A stretch of 11,969 bases of DNA from the NCBI GenBank assembly GCA_029784795.1, contig JAFMAW010000016.1, positions 1-11,969 of the forward strand. Direction: 5' to 3'. This stretch comes from Nitrososphaerota archaeon. GTDB taxonomy: Archaea; Thermoproteota; Nitrososphaeria; Nitrososphaerales; UBA183. Under the pieces are notes generated by a model. The model searched no databases. It worked only from the letters and a program-made list of their open reading frames with translations, and had not been told where the DNA came from. A program made the position numbers and the translations under genes. Positions 11,448 to 11,969 of this stretch are shown here, one piece after another (position 1 is the first letter of the stretch; every line of letters starts with the position of its first letter).

Positions 11448-11969
11448 ATGTCCCCGGAAGACCAGGAGACGTGGAAGAGGGCGCTCGCCAGGTTCAGGGA
11501 GGAAAAGGACGAGTTCTTCAGGTCCGACCCAGATTCGCCCTTCCCGCCGGAGGCGAAGCGCGCCTTCCCAGGGCTCAACTACTTCGTGCCTGACCCGGAC
11601 TATCGGATGGAAGCGAGGCTGCAGAGGTACCCCAGCCCTGATGGAGTGGTCATGGGAACCAGCAAGGGGACCCGCCAGCTCTTCAATAGGGTGGGCTTCT
11701 TCGACCTGTCAGTGGGGGGTGGAGGGTTCCGGATTCACGCCTACCAGTCTGCCCAGCGGCAAGAGCCCAGCCTCTTCATCCCTTTCAGGGACGCGACGTC
11801 GGGGGAGGAGAGCTACGGGGCAGCCCGCTACCTGGACCTCGAGGTTGAGCACGACGACGAGTACGCGGTCGACTTCAACTACGCGTACAACCCATATTGC
11901 GCCTATTCCGACGACTACGTCTGCCCCCTCCCGCCGCAGGAGAACTGGCTCAAGGTCGCAGTGAGAGCG
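11448..11969 (+). CDS. DUF1684 family protein (3' end outside window)
   Basis: 174 codons are open from the ATG at 11448 to the end of the window without a stop. The product follows the DUF1684 (COG3358) pattern: W-K-R-A-L-A-R-F-R-E-E-K-D-E-F-F-R near the start, D-S-P-F-P-P (about 29-34), F-P-G-L-N-Y-F-V-P-D-P-D-Y-R (40-53), then a strand-rich middle with L-F-I-P-F-R-D-A-T-S-G-E-E-S-Y-G-A-A-R-Y-L-D-L and the signature F-N-Y-A-Y-N-P-Y-C-A-Y (about 144-154) followed by C-P-L-P-P-Q-E-N. Family members are about 180-250 residues and their function is unknown; nearly the whole domain is present. There is no signal peptide. It is divergent from the M32 peptidase gene across a short promoter region with an inverted repeat. 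Confidence 0.88.
   Translation, partial: MSPEDQETWKRALARFREEKDEFFRSDPDSPFPPEAKRAFPGLNYFVPDPDYRMEARLQRYPSPDGVVMGTSKGTRQLFNRVGFFDLSVGGGGFRIHAYQSAQRQEPSLFIPFRDATSGEESYGAARYLDLEVEHDDEYAVDFNYAYNPYCAYSDDYVCPLPPQENWLKVAVRA

Noticed and set aside
11398..11964. 188-codon plus-strand ORF at the window end
   Set aside because: It lies in a different frame from the DUF1684 gene, is Arg/Ser/Thr-rich and has no recognisable motif, while the other frame matches the family well.

Overview
This GC-rich window is very probably archaeal. Several genes are preceded, about 26 to 28 bases before the start codon, by an AT-rich TATA-like box in otherwise GC-rich DNA, which is the archaeal leaderless layout. GTG and TTG starts are common. 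The protein set also fits: a bacterio-opsin-activator-type HTH_10 regulator, a small archaeal winged-helix protein, a DUF1059 protein, an M32 carboxypeptidase and a SET-domain protein. A lineage such as Nitrososphaeria/Thaumarchaeota, another TACK group or Thermoplasmatota would fit. The sequence alone does not decide, and no rRNA or tRNA gene is present. I see no insertion sequence, CRISPR array or phage module.

Layout. Bases 1-1214 (+): the C-terminal half of an MFS transporter, overlapping by four bases (GTGA) a SET/post-SET methyltransferase. Bases 1275-3135 (-): a class II aldolase followed after about 25 bases by an Fsr-like MFS transporter, with a good leaderless promoter. Bases 3393-5838 (-): a long 17-residue-repeat beta-solenoid of the polymer-forming (bactofilin-like) type, overlapping by ATGA a small winged-helix protein, then a retinol-dehydrogenase-like SDR. 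Bases 5908-6749 (+): a candidate leaderless 30-residue microprotein, a DUF1059 protein (TTG start) and an 82-residue unknown protein. Bases 6754-8337 (+): a threonine dehydratase/serine racemase-type PLP enzyme, possibly coupled to a 14-codon leader ORF, then an unrecognised 136-residue protein. Bases 8450-9182 (+): the HTH_10 regulator, ending six bases from a convergent thioredoxin (9189-9629, -). Bases 9712-11360 (-): an M32 metallocarboxypeptidase with a possible small gene behind it. Bases 11448 to the end (+): a DUF1684 protein cut off by the window, divergent from the peptidase.

Links between genes. Coupled pairs are MFS/SET, aldolase/MFS and solenoid/winged helix; the rest look like single-gene units, often with their own TATA box. 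The most interesting non-coding signal is an 18-base inverted repeat, AGCCGGC-N4-GCCGGCT. It occurs twice, 3.6 kb apart on opposite strands, each time the same short distance upstream of a TATA box (DUF1059 gene and thioredoxin gene), which suggests a shared regulator. The most interesting proteins are the archaeal bactofilin-like solenoid with its coupled winged-helix partner, and the SET/post-SET methyltransferase.
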